DNA from: Epichloe hybrida
Lineage: Eukaryota; Ascomycota; Sordariomycetes; Hypocreales; Clavicipitaceae
Direction: 5' to 3'
Assembly (NCBI GenBank): GCA_019022495.1
Contig: JAFEKR010000014.1
Location: 1,116,001-1,180,000 of the forward strand
DNA: 64,000 bases
Position numbers and translations under genes: made by a program. Below the pieces are notes generated by a model. The model saw only the letters and a program-made list of their open reading frames with translations, was not told the origin of the DNA and did no database searches. Positions 23,780 through 33,410 of the stretch are shown here, piece by piece. Each line of letters starts with the position of its first letter. Within the stretch, counting starts at the first letter, position 1.

Positions 23780-24536
23780 TCAGGTGTCGCCATCTTTCAC
23801 ATACGAGCTTTCCATGCCTAAAATAGGTTTGCGACACAGCCGGATAGACTGTACGTGGCACTGACCTTGTTCCCTGCTTCCGTCTCTCTCGTCTTTCTCG
23901 TCACCTTGGTGAGGTACGGCATCTCCATGCCAGCATATGGCCCACCGCTCCACAGAGTCCACATCGTCTACCGCTTCTCTCGATGCCACGAAGCCATCAG
24001 GAGACCCGCCTATTGTCAGAAACCGCTCGTCAGGGCTCCAACCCCACGGGCCGATGGTGTGGCCCGTCGCGTCCTTCCTGGCTCCGTGTTCCAAGGCATT
24101 CGTCTCTGCATTGATGTAGATCCAGTTGAGCATGGGCGGGTCATCCTTGATGCTACTCACCAGCCCCAAATGCTGTTCCTCACCGGGGTACTTGAAATGG
24201 AATCCGCAGAACTTGTGCCCATCGAAATTCTGGTCGAGGGATTGTAGGAATAGCTGTTGTGGAGGAAGAAATGAGTCTCAGTCTTGTTCGGGCGTGTATC
24301 AGCTGGGGGCTAGCCAAGCCAGACGGGAGCGATGGCTATATGGTAAGTACCTTTCCGTCTTTCAAGAAGCATACTGCTTCTTCGTCCCTCGCGTCATTGT
24401 CTCCTTTGATCTTGGCCGTTAGATTGAACTTTTCCTGTTCCTTTGAAGATGCGTTCTGTCGTTTCTGCGCGCTCACGGCTTGACCGACGCCGGTGATGGT
24501 TGGTATAGCCACGATGGATAGCAGACCGATGACCAT
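23780..24536 (-). CDS. Small conserved fungal protein, function unknown
   Basis: Two exons on the minus strand, 24536-24351 and 24253-23780, give 219 residues. The donor is GTACTT, the acceptor CAG, and the junction (LKDGK-LFLQSLDQNF) is in phase 0. The N-terminus (MVIGLLSIVAIPTITGVGQA) looks like a short membrane-associated or signal-anchor helix. A charged helix (SAQKRQNASSKEQEK) and a folded core follow, with DPPMLNWIYINAETNALEHG and HTIGPWGWSPDERFL. The pattern 'LGLVSSIKDDPPMLNWIYI ... GPW' recurs, from memory, in many small Pezizomycotina proteins with no known role. The C-terminal VQSIRLCRKPI is also of that type. No catalytic motif is seen. Confidence 0.75.
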
Positions 24537-24579
24537 GTTTTACTCTGTAACTTGATTCTTTGGGCATAAGTGTACATTC

Positions 24580-24610
<31 letters not shown>

Positions 24611-25208
24611 TCCATAAAGGGGGGGGGGGCCTTTGCTGCAAGCATGACGTCTGTTTTAAAGCTTTCTGACCAAAGTTCCTCACTAAGCCATCGCGATGGA
24701 CGCATCTTGTTTTCTCACGGCGTTTCATTTTCCTGTCATCTTGCTCCGACCTCTTCCCCCGCATGTACTCACATTCAGTATCCAGCTATTGTCGTCCCGA
24801 TGCATACATACGCCCACTTGAACCACATTGTGGAGAAGCTTGTTATGGGAACCGGGAATACGGTCTGGGTAAAGAAAGCCAACTTGCGTCATTCTTTGCC
24901 CAGCTCAGCCTCCCAGCTCAGCCTCACATCCGTTCCATTTCCAAGTCTTGCTCAATGTCAAGCAGGTTTGAGGAAGACGCCCAACTAGATGGTCCCGAAA
25001 CGCTGGAGGGGACAAATGACATCATATTTGGCGTTATGATGCCAGCGTTTTAATTCAAAAGAAGGTGCGTGAACGGCTGTCATGTCCAAGAATGTAACCA
25101 ACGCCCACACAGCTCCTCCATCATCCACACACGGAATCCACTTTACCCAGCCATTAGCATCACATCGTCCCTTTAGAAACACCTACTTCATCGTCAAAAA
25201 CTTGAATC
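24537..25208. other. Divergent promoter region with A29 run
   Basis: Lies between two small divergent genes. It holds an A29 homopolymer at 24580-24608 followed closely by a G11 run. The ORFs here are by-products of these runs. Confidence 0.5.
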
Positions 25209-25819
25209 ATGTCGACGAATGTAAGAACGGATCCCGATTGCCGCACTCTGTTTGTTTCTCCCCTTGTATTAAGCCAAATCTCGGGAAACAGACAGCCGAG
25301 AAAGATGCGCAACAGCATGACGACAACCAAGATCAAAATGAAAACAACGACAGCGGTCAGTCCTTGTTCCCCCCAACCCAGCCCCCACGTACTAGGTCGC
25401 AAGGCTGAACAACAATCTCAGGCAACGAGTCTCATTTAGACAACGCCGAAGATGACGACCGCGGCCCAGACACGAGAAATGGGAGCCCTTCGGAGGAAGA
25501 AGAAGAGGGCAGAGCACCGCCTCCTCCACAGCCAAAGCCTACCAAAACCGGGCGGCCGGCCCAGAAAAAGCGCAAGCGGCCTTTCAATGACGCCTGGGGA
25601 GGAGAGGAGGATGGACAGAATCAACTCGCGAGGCGGCAGAAACAGGCCCAGCCTGCTCCTCCTGCACCTCAACCAGCTCCAGCACCAGCACAAAACCAAG
25701 TGGTTGCCCAAAAGGACGAGAAGAAGAATCCACTCAAGCTGAGACTTGACTTGAATCTGGACGTGGAAATTGAGCTGCGAGCCAAGATTCACGGTGACAT
25801 CACGCTCGCGCTACTGTAA
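25209..25819 (+). CDS. Small acidic/proline-rich conserved fungal protein
   Basis: Three exons, 25209-25220 (MSTN), 25274-25355 and 25422-25819, give 163 residues. Donors are GTAAGA and GTCAGT; acceptors are AAG and CAG. The middle is strongly acidic and Gln/Asn-rich (QHDDNQDQNENNDS), then basic with RPAQKKRKRPFNDAW (a nuclear-signal-like block) and a Pro/Ala/Gln run. It ends in the conserved-looking tail LKLRLDLNLDVEIELRAKIH followed by GDITLALL. This tail is common to small fungal proteins of unknown function. The stop codon overlaps a good donor, CT|GTAAGT at 25816; splicing to TAG at 25879-25881 would replace the final Leu-stop by LDMG-stop at 25892-25894. Confidence 0.75.
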
Positions 25820-25894
25820 GTTGGATCCTTAATACCTTTTGGGGGGGGGGGTTATATAAGAGAGCTAACGTCGCTAATTAGGGATATGGGCTAG

Positions 25895-27796
25895 TGACAT
25901 GTAGCACAGTTTTCGTTTAAATGAGTTCATTGTAGCGTCGGATGACAACGACATGCCCTGAGCGAATTGTTGGTTGAATAATCATTTTCATGTGTATCTT
26001 GTGCTCTTTGGGCATCACGTCCTGGAATCTTGCACGCAGGAAAGTACATGTTTTTCGCCCGACCAGGAGTCTGATTTTCATTCTTCTGGGAGCCGTGACA
26101 CTTGGTATCAACATTTGTATCGTAAGCCATTCAATGGTTTCATAAATCAGCCAGCAACTTTCCCAGTAGAAATCCTACACCGCCACCCCCCCGAAACTTT
26201 GGGATTGTCCCGGAAGCCCGCAAAGCTCGAGCACCTCTTTTTAATTGCAAATGTCAGGATAGCCATAACAGCTGGTCTTAATTCCCTCATTCTGACAATT
26301 AGCCTACATTAAAAGGCGCCTTATTAAGGCTTCACTACAATGCACCGCCTGACTTAACAAGGGAAATCAACCGCATCAGCTTTTAAAAATGAAGCACGGT
26401 AGACGGGAAGACGGGGAGCAATTGAAGCCACGCGAAGGAATTGGTATCATGCTTGTTCCAACAGATTCGAATTGGTCAATTCAGTCAGACTGTCAAGACC
26501 GTCAGACAGGTCAGTAAACATTGATCAGTCAGGTCTTCTGTCACTGATCAAGTTGATCAAATCAATCAGACCGTTGAGACCGTCAGTAGAGACCTCGGTC
26601 AAGATCTTCCAGGCTCTGGTTATTGATCAATTAGATCGTCAAGACCTTCGATCCTCAGAGAGGTCTTCAGTCCTTTGATCAGTCATGCCTTCTGTCACGG
26701 ATCAAGTGATCCATTAAGGGATTTATCAATTGACCCTGTCTTCTGATATCTATCTCTTCTTACATTAACCCCTCCACATGACCCCTCTGATCATGACCCC
26801 TCAGATGATTGATCTCGTTGATTGTTGCAGATCCTTTTGATCGTTGAAGATCTCTTAGGGCATTGGGCCCCAGGATTACGACCAACATTGCCAGTGGCAA
26901 CGGCGGGAAGAATGTAGGTCAGTTTGATCTCAATCTCAAGACACCGTTCAATAGTCACTGATACGTTTCAGCTTATCCACGGAAAAATACATTGGACGAG
27001 CATCTGTCTTCGCTCTCATCATTGAATGTAAAATACCAAAAGTGCGATATTTGTGCATCATGTGTCTCTAATGTGATGCAGATGCTGTGTTATCATACGC
27101 CGTCACCACAACCATAGCAACCCGAAATTTTTGCAGCATCACCAGGCAGGCAGATGAATGCCTTCGATGCCAGATGGAACAGGAATCACATCACGGAATC
27201 TGGCGTGTATTGATTTGACCAAGACCTACACCATGTGTAACGGAGATGGATCAAGCGGCCCCGGGGTTCAGTAGGTTGGTGATTTGGCGTTGGGGAAAAC
27301 GTCGATATGATGGTTTTGATCTGTCGCGAACACGATGGTGTTTCTTGTAGAGCCTCTGCCCGGGAACGAAAGAGCATCGAGGAGTCGATTTGGTTGGTTG
27401 GCATTACGCCGGCTAGAAACCCGAAGCGTTATTACGTGGCGCCATCAGTCTTAAGCTGGGGTTGTTAGGTAGGCTGGCAGCTGGACGATTGGCTGAAATG
27501 CCACGTACAATGTAGCTTCCATGTGTGTCCCCACCTGAGGTCGTGTACATACATATGTACGGATTACAAAGGTAAGGCTACACTTTCGTACCGACCAGGA
27601 TGTTAGACACGTTAGATCAATCAGAAGAATCGTTACGCAAGGTCACCCCCTCGTGCCAGCGGGAAGAAAGAGTGGGTCAGTACGAAACTGTACCCTTACT
27701 AGCTGGCTCTAAGGAGATCTCGCTGCTGTCCACCTCTGGGAGTTGGAGTCACGCTAACCAGGGTCTTTATGTATCCAATTAGATATAAGTACTCCG
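25895..27796. other. Gene-poor region
   Basis: About 1.9 kb without a supported gene. It is moderately AT-rich and contains the degenerate GATCA-rich repeat at 26461-26740 and the palindrome GTACATACATATGTAC at 27545-27560. ORFs are short and unconvincing. Confidence 0.5.
26461..26740. repeat. Degenerate ~154-bp tandem repeat rich in GATCA
   Basis: The stretch beginning GATCAGTCAGGTCTTCTGTC at 26523 recurs in diverged form at 26677 (GATCAGTCATGCCTTCTGTC, then CACGGATCAAG), an offset of 154 bases. Phrases such as AGACCGTCAG and GATCAA recur in between. The copies are too diverged for a recent duplication. Confidence 0.65.
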
Positions 27797-27834
27797 TACG
27801 GATGTCCAAGTCAAAAGTCGTGTCCCCTGCACGC
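27797..27834. repeat. Left terminal inverted repeat
   Basis: Reads TACGGATGTCCAAGTCAAAA at its outer end and GTCCCCTGCACGC at its inner end; perfect complement of 28289-28326. Confidence 0.9.
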
Positions 27835-28288
27835 TGCTGCCTAGAGTGGCCTAAGGCATTAACGTAGTAGCCTAAGGCACACAAATAGTCTAGAATAACA
27901 CAAGGAAAATTAAACAAGGTATCTCTACCATATAAACTATATATAAAAGTGACTTATCCTAGTTATTATTAGATTCTTCCTTTACATTACTAGAATCCGA
28001 GGCATTAAGGTCATTAGGACTATCAGGACCGTTAAGCTTACAAGGGTCAAAAACCCACCTTCTTTCATTATATTAACAGCAGTAGCATCTTTATCTTTAA
28101 ACTCTAATTACAAAATAACCCTTTAAACCCTCCGTCCATTAGCTTAACCTTCGCGACCTTTGCGATAGTTATAGCACTACTAGCAAAAGCGGGCAAAGAG
28201 AGGGGAACCAGAGAAGAGGTAAGCCTCTTATTTAATTTACCTGGTGAGACTACGACCCCGCTGGCTAATTACATCCTTGACTAGGGTC

Positions 28289-28326
28289 GCGTGCAGGGGA
28301 CACGACTTTTGACTTGGACATCCGTA
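28289..28326. repeat. Right terminal inverted repeat
   Basis: Begins GCGTGCAGGGGACACGACTT and ends GGACATCCGTA; perfect complement of 27797-27834. Confidence 0.9.
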
Positions 28327-29020
28327 AACTATGTAGAGATACATACAATTTGCGGGACCCGTAGACCCACAAGGTGGACAGCAGCTAAGGAGATGGTGCT
28401 CCACGCATGGCAGATCAATGATATTACAGGTGCCCGCACAGCCGACCCAACCCGACTTCTTCCTCAACCTCCAACCTCGGGTCAACGCACTTCTCTTTCC
28501 TCCTGTGCCATTTTGCGTCGTCTTGTTGCTTCAATTATTATTTTACCAACTCGCCAACACCATCTGTCTCGGACCAGACCTACGCTTGTAGCACGAACTA
28601 ACGATCGCCTCGTGCTCTTCATTAATCCCTGCCGCTCCTACCCTTGACGCTGACGTCGTTGTCTGGGTTGTCGCTCGATTACCCGCCCCGCATCACAGAT
28701 TCACCCCGGCTTGCCTCGACGACCAAGTCAGTCACATGTGGTCCTCGAGTCCAGCCGGTTGTTGATTTTGGAGTGCTAGGCCGCTTCGGCATCGTCTGCG
28801 TCGCCCTACGTTCCCTCATATTCTCTATCCTTTTACTTCTTCATCACCGTCGGACCGCACGCTTCAACTACATCTAAGGCAGATTGAATCACTTCTGGCA
28901 GCAAATGCCTAGGTCACAAGTCGTCTGACAGTTGCGTGACGAGCTTCTCGCCGAGCATATTAACCCCGAATTCGATCATCAGCGGCGTTCCCATACATCC
29001 TGAAGCCTCAATCGGCCATC
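28327..29020. other. Promoter and leader of the tandem-repeat protein gene
   Basis: No supported gene. The ORF at 28291-28647 begins inside the right inverted repeat and is chance. Bases 28480-28900 are pyrimidine-rich, as expected for a fungal promoter/5' leader. The transposable element lies about 700 bases upstream of the ATG. Confidence 0.45.
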
Positions 29021-31987
29021 ATGTTGACAAACGGCACCTCATCTCGTGCTGCGTGCTTGACGTTGGCTTCGCGCCGAGCGGCCCGAACTGGTCAAGTCTT
29101 GACTCCATCTGCCGCGGCACTCCTTCGCTCAAGACATCGTCAATGCAGAACGTTCTGGCTCGGCTCCTGGGCCAGGGACTGTGACGGCGATGCGCGGCAT
29201 CACGCTCGCCGCCGACGTCGCGCACACAGGCACCAATGCATGGAATCATTAAATCGCAAGCTTTCATGGGAGAACAAGCCCAGGCATGATGCTGTGCGAG
29301 CTGCCGTGAAGACGGCATTTGCCCACATCGCCCATGGCCCCACTGGCACCACGGCTTCCAAGTACGTCGACATCAAAGACATCAAATCCTGGTCAGATGA
29401 GCTTTCTGGTGGAGTACGTCCAGGTAGAAATACCGAGGATGTTGAGCGCGAAGCCATCGATCATTTGTTCAATACCAACAAACAGAATAAATGCCATCAA
29501 TCCGCCGCGCACTGGTCTCCGCTCAGCAACATTCGCAAATACTTGCGGGGCAAAGAGTCCGAGCAAGTCACTGCCAGCGATTTCTTGCACGCAACTACAT
29601 CAGCTGAAGACACGAAAGTCACCAAGTCAACTGCACCAGCAGGGCAATTTACTCCGAAAAAATCAGAGCTCGAGAAGTATCATGCAGAAAAGTTGGACAA
29701 CCCAAACGCTCCGCAAAAACTCACTCCTGAAGAAGCATCAAAAAAGTATGACGACCTGGACAAGTACAAACCCGTGGAATGGAACGAGCCTGACGGCCTC
29801 CTCAAACTCACGCCAGAGGAAAAGTCGAAACAATACAAAGATTTGGGCAAGTACGCCTCTCCCGATATTTCACGCGATGTGGCTGCCGTTGAGTCATCTA
29901 AGCCTGCCCATAATGATCTTCAGAAGTACAAGCCTTTAGAGTGGAACGAACCGGACGGCTTGCGCGAGCAAACGCCTGAAGAGCTGTCAAAAAATTATGA
30001 CGACTTGCACAAATATGGCCCTGTGACATGGAATGAACCTGATGGACTGCGCCCATTAACTCCGGAGGAATTGTCCAAAAACTACGACGATCTCGATAAA
30101 TACGGCCCTGTGAAGTGGAACGAGCCCGATGGTCTTCAAAAGCCCACCTCGGAAGAACTGTCAAAGCAATACGACGACTTGGATGCTTATGGCAAGCCAT
30201 ACGTGGCCCCAGATTCGGTCCTCAAGGCTCACGCTGCGGCACAGCAAGATCCCACCCCACGAGCGGAACCCATCGCTGCCAAGGTGGACGCCATCGTGGC
30301 TGACCCAGCTGAGGCCTGTAATGACCTGGACAAGTATGGACCTGTCAAGTGGAATGAACCTGATGGTCTTCGAAAGCTCACACCAGAAGAGCTCTCCAAG
30401 AACTATGAAGATTTACACCTATATGCACAGTACCCCAATGCTGGTCCCGCTCACCCGCGAATCCACCCCGAGGAGGCTTCAAAGCAATACAGTGACTTGC
30501 GAAAATACGATGCGTTCCCAAATGCCGGGCCTGCAGAGGAGCGTGTTCACCCTGAGCTTGCTTCCAAGCAGTACAAGGATCTCCACAGATACCCCTCTGC
30601 TGGATATGAAGAACCGAGCAAGACCAGACATGTTCATCCTGAAGAACTCACGAAGGATTACCAAGACCTCCACAAGTACCAACCCCAGTCGTTTGACTTT
30701 TTCGACAAAAAGTACCCGATGCATCCCGAAGAAGCGTCCAAGGCCTACAACGACCTGGGCTCGTACAAGTCAGTACTGCATAACGAGCCCGATGGCAAGT
30801 CGATGGAGAAGGTCGATCCTGTGGCAAGCAGTCTCCGAGCTTTTGACGGTTTCAAGAACGACAAGGAGCCACAGACGGCAGCAGAGATTCGCAGTGACGT
30901 GCTGCGAAGAGCACATCAAAACAGCAAACGCACCATGGTGCAGAAGGCCAAGGTCCAGCAAAAGCAGGGACAGAGAGCCTCGGCCGAGGGCGCGGAGACC
31001 ACGAGCAATCAGCCAGCATTGACGGGCAACTACACCAATGATTCCCCTGAGGAGTTTGCGACATCGTGGGACGTGTCACACGCGTGGTCGAAATCCACAC
31101 TGCTTCCCAAGCATCACGCAGAGACTGGGCAATCTAGTGAACCCTCCCGCGCTCTTGGTTGCGAAAATGGAGAAGCTGATATCTCATCTATGGATGAGAG
31201 CTTTCCAAGCGAGGTATCAAATAAAACCTCGATGTTGCAATCAGCCCTGGACCGAAACTCTGGTGAAAAACCATTGCTCTCTGCAATGAATCGATTGGAG
31301 AGGATGAAATTGGCAGAAGACCCCTACTCTAAAAGTCCTCGAGGTCTCGAGCTCAGCTACATGGATGAATGCGCCGGCAGCATGCCGTGGCCGACGTTTG
31401 TCCGGCATCATAAAGGGAGACGGGGCGAGGAGGCACCTGATGCCGGCTCTGGCGCGGAACCAACACCAGAGCAGCAACCTGTCCTGTACAAGATGCTTGC
31501 GTATGATGCCAGCACGCAATCGATTAGCGTTGCCGAGACATGTTCTGGAGTCCACGACACATCGACGCCCGCCACCCCAGCAGAGGTGTTGCTTCGCGTC
31601 TCAAATCCTTCCAAGTTCTTCCCCTACTTCAGCGCACTGCAGGCGGAGGGATACGAGATTGCGTCGGGTAGCGGCGATGTCCTCGTGTTCCGCAAGGTGC
31701 GACGTGGCACTGCATTCAAGGACGCGTCTGAATCCACCATAAACCCAGTTGATGTGATGATGGGTCGCTCCGGCGCAAGCAACTTTGCCAGCCCGACGGG
31801 GCACGTCAACTATGAATCGCCCCAGTATCGACCAGTCCATGCTGGGCAGAGTCAAGAGGTGAAGGTGGGAAGGAAGAAGAGAAGTCTCGGCCGCAAAGTG
31901 GTTATTGGTACTGCCTGGTTTGCCGGAACGGCCTATGCCGTGAGCGTGGCGGGTGAGTACCTCTCCACGGGTGGCAAGGCGCTGTGA
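29021..31987 (+). CDS. 988-residue tandem-repeat protein, probable mitochondrial inner-membrane type
   Basis: A single uninterrupted ORF. Residues 1-60 are Arg/Ala/Ser/Thr-rich and free of acidic residues (MLTNGTSSRAACLTLASRRA, then RHRQCRTFWLGSW), typical of a mitochondrial presequence. About residues 230-610 carry some eleven copies of a 26-29-residue repeat with consensus LTPEELSKNYDDLDKYGPV followed by KWNEPDGL; later copies switch to HPEEASKQYxDL. A low-complexity linker follows, then a conserved-looking C-terminal region (LAYDASTQSISVAET, TPAEVLLRVSNPSKFFPYF, EGYEIASGSGDVLVFRKVR). It ends with one transmembrane helix (KVVIGTAWFAGTAYAVSVAG). From memory, similar fungal proteins are labelled only 'serine-threonine rich'. 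The repeat function is unknown; the regular DL-Y spacing suggests a binding scaffold. Confidence 0.85.
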   Translation: MLTNGTSSRAACLTLASRRAARTGQVLTPSAAALLRSRHRQCRTFWLGSWARDCDGDARHHARRRRRAHRHQCMESLNRKLSWENKPRHDAVRAAVKTAFAHIAHGPTGTTASKYVDIKDIKSWSDELSGGVRPGRNTEDVEREAIDHLFNTNKQNKCHQSAAHWSPLSNIRKYLRGKESEQVTASDFLHATTSAEDTKVTKSTAPAGQFTPKKSELEKYHAEKLDNPNAPQKLTPEEASKKYDDLDKYKPVEWNEPDGLLKLTPEEKSKQYKDLGKYASPDISRDVAAVESSKPAHNDLQKYKPLEWNEPDGLREQTPEELSKNYDDLHKYGPVTWNEPDGLRPLTPEELSKNYDDLDKYGPVKWNEPDGLQKPTSEELSKQYDDLDAYGKPYVAPDSVLKAHAAAQQDPTPRAEPIAAKVDAIVADPAEACNDLDKYGPVKWNEPDGLRKLTPEELSKNYEDLHLYAQYPNAGPAHPRIHPEEASKQYSDLRKYDAFPNAGPAEERVHPELASKQYKDLHRYPSAGYEEPSKTRHVHPEELTKDYQDLHKYQPQSFDFFDKKYPMHPEEASKAYNDLGSYKSVLHNEPDGKSMEKVDPVASSLRAFDGFKNDKEPQTAAEIRSDVLRRAHQNSKRTMVQKAKVQQKQGQRASAEGAETTSNQPALTGNYTNDSPEEFATSWDVSHAWSKSTLLPKHHAETGQSSEPSRALGCENGEADISSMDESFPSEVSNKTSMLQSALDRNSGEKPLLSAMNRLERMKLAEDPYSKSPRGLELSYMDECAGSMPWPTFVRHHKGRRGEEAPDAGSGAEPTPEQQPVLYKMLAYDASTQSISVAETCSGVHDTSTPATPAEVLLRVSNPSKFFPYFSALQAEGYEIASGSGDVLVFRKVRRGTAFKDASESTINPVDVMMGRSGASNFASPTGHVNYESPQYRPVHAGQSQEVKVGRKKRSLGRKVVIGTAWFAGTAYAVSVAGEYLSTGGKAL

Positions 31988-32614
31988 GGGTGAGAGAGAC
32001 AGAGAGACCAGAGGTGAGCATCAGGAATATCAGGATGGTGGTTTAGCTACGTATAGAGAGGATGATTAGTTTGTATACCCTCGAACGCACTCGACTGCCC
32101 GCAGTCGCCGCTCACCAATTTTTTTTTTTTCCTTTACTCGTTCATTTACTCATTGTTTCAATCACTGGCGCCATGGGAGTCAGGTTTCATGTCATTGTCA
32201 TTATGGGATATGGCAGGAGTACTCGGTAGGACTAGCAACATCTCAACAAGCGAATTTTTTCTTTTCTCTTTGGCAATCCCGCGCATCCTCCCTCGTGCCT
32301 GTTGAATTCTGTGCAAGCAGGGAGTCGGGTGATTTCATTTCAAGTTGATGATGACAATTGCCTTTCTTGCCTCTTCCACCAACTTTCATGTCCGGCACTG
32401 AACTCCCATCTCTAGTACGAAGCCCACGTCAAGTTTCCACTCCATCCTGTCCACCCCCCTCCTCTTTTCCATCTTCTTTGTTCATACAATGCACTCAGAA
32501 TCGCACAGGGTCCCAAATCACGTAGTCTTCTCGGTGAAGCCCGCATGACTGAACTGCATGCCGGTTTACGGGGGAGATTGCTCTCCCGTATGAAATCTAA
32601 TGGAGTTTGACATA
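31988..32614. other. Convergent intergenic
   Basis: No ORF of note. It contains a T12 run at about 32119-32130 and pyrimidine-rich stretches. Nothing else was seen. Confidence 0.45.
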
Positions 32615-33410
32615 TTACCCCAAAAAGCTTGTCAAGTTTAAAAAGATGAGCTTCTCACATAGTGGCCACCAGCCAGCAAATTCCCAATCAATCAGATAAA
32701 ACTGCCCATCAGCTGTTCTGATGACATTCCGCGGGCATATGTCGGCGTGCACAAAACCGACTTGGTCTGGACGGCGATCAAACTCGGTAAAGTCTGGGAT
32801 CCCATTGAGAAGTCCCAAGAAGTCATTGGGAGTCACGGAACGGTCCAAGTTCAGATGGCCCATCGTCGCCAACACCCAATGCTCGAGCCATGACGGATTG
32901 GCCCGCCGCCAACTGATGCTGCAAAGACGGTGGTGGCGAGGGAGGACGGTGGACGACAATGCATGCAGTTGTCTCACGCTATTTCCACAACTGGGCCACG
33001 GCTTTCCGCTTCTCCTCATCAGTTAGTCCCGGCCACAGCTTCTCGAGCGAGTCGCCCTTGATGTAGTCCATGGCGATATACAGCCCGTCGCGTGATTGAT
33101 ATGTTTCGGTGAATGCGTGGCAAGGGGCACTGATGTGTTGGCGGCGGCATATCGCATGGCTTCCAGTTCCTTGTCTCGAGCATATGGCCCCTTGATCAAT
33201 TGGCCGCTGGAAACGCGCACAATCTTTCGCTGGTCATCGTACATGACCTTTTTGCCCAGTAGCATTCGTATGGGGAGAAGCCATTCTTCTACCCTTGTGT
33301 ATCAGGCTGTTGAACAGCTTCGCCAGGTAGCTTTGACGGGCATTTCTTACCTCTACTCGAGCCATCTCCGTTGACGACTTGGTCTGCAAAAAAAAAAAAA
33401 AGAAGAGTGG
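32615..33410 (-). pseudogene. Decayed aminoglycoside-phosphotransferase (APH)/kinase-like gene
   Basis: On the minus strand, three frames carry consecutive pieces of one APH-family protein. First, 33265 to about 33130 (KKVMYDDQRKIVRVSSGQL, KELEAMRYAAANTSVP). Second, about 33110-32982 (SRDGLYIAMDYIKGDSLEKL, then WPGLTDEEK), which hits TAG at 32981-32979. Third, about 32985-32615, with the catalytic loop VHADICPRNVI (HxDxxxxN) and LIDWEFAGWWP. The shifts fit single extra bases at a CCCC run (about 33122-33126), an AAA run (about 33110) and a G next to the TAG. Three indels in about 150 bases argue for a relic rather than sequencing error. APH-fold enzymes phosphorylate small molecules; substrate and original role unknown. 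Confidence 0.7.

Larger units (their letters stand above)
27797..28326. mobile_element. Short inverted-repeat transposable element (MITE-like), TA-flanked
   Basis: Bases 27797-27834 are perfectly complementary to 28289-28326 (38 of 38). The outermost TA on each side is best read as a target-site duplication, leaving a 526-bp element with 36-bp terminal inverted repeats that begin CGGATGTCCAAGTCAAAAGT. TA target sites are typical of the Tc1/mariner superfamily. The interior is AT-rich with many TA dinucleotides and no intact ORF, so the element is non-autonomous. Its left end abuts a TACTCCGTA copy at 27790-27798. Confidence 0.85.

Noticed and set aside
24580..24608. A29 run as the tail of a retroposed gene
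   Set aside because: No upstream coding remnant, no flanking target duplication; similar runs (49868, 60838) occur throughout the window.
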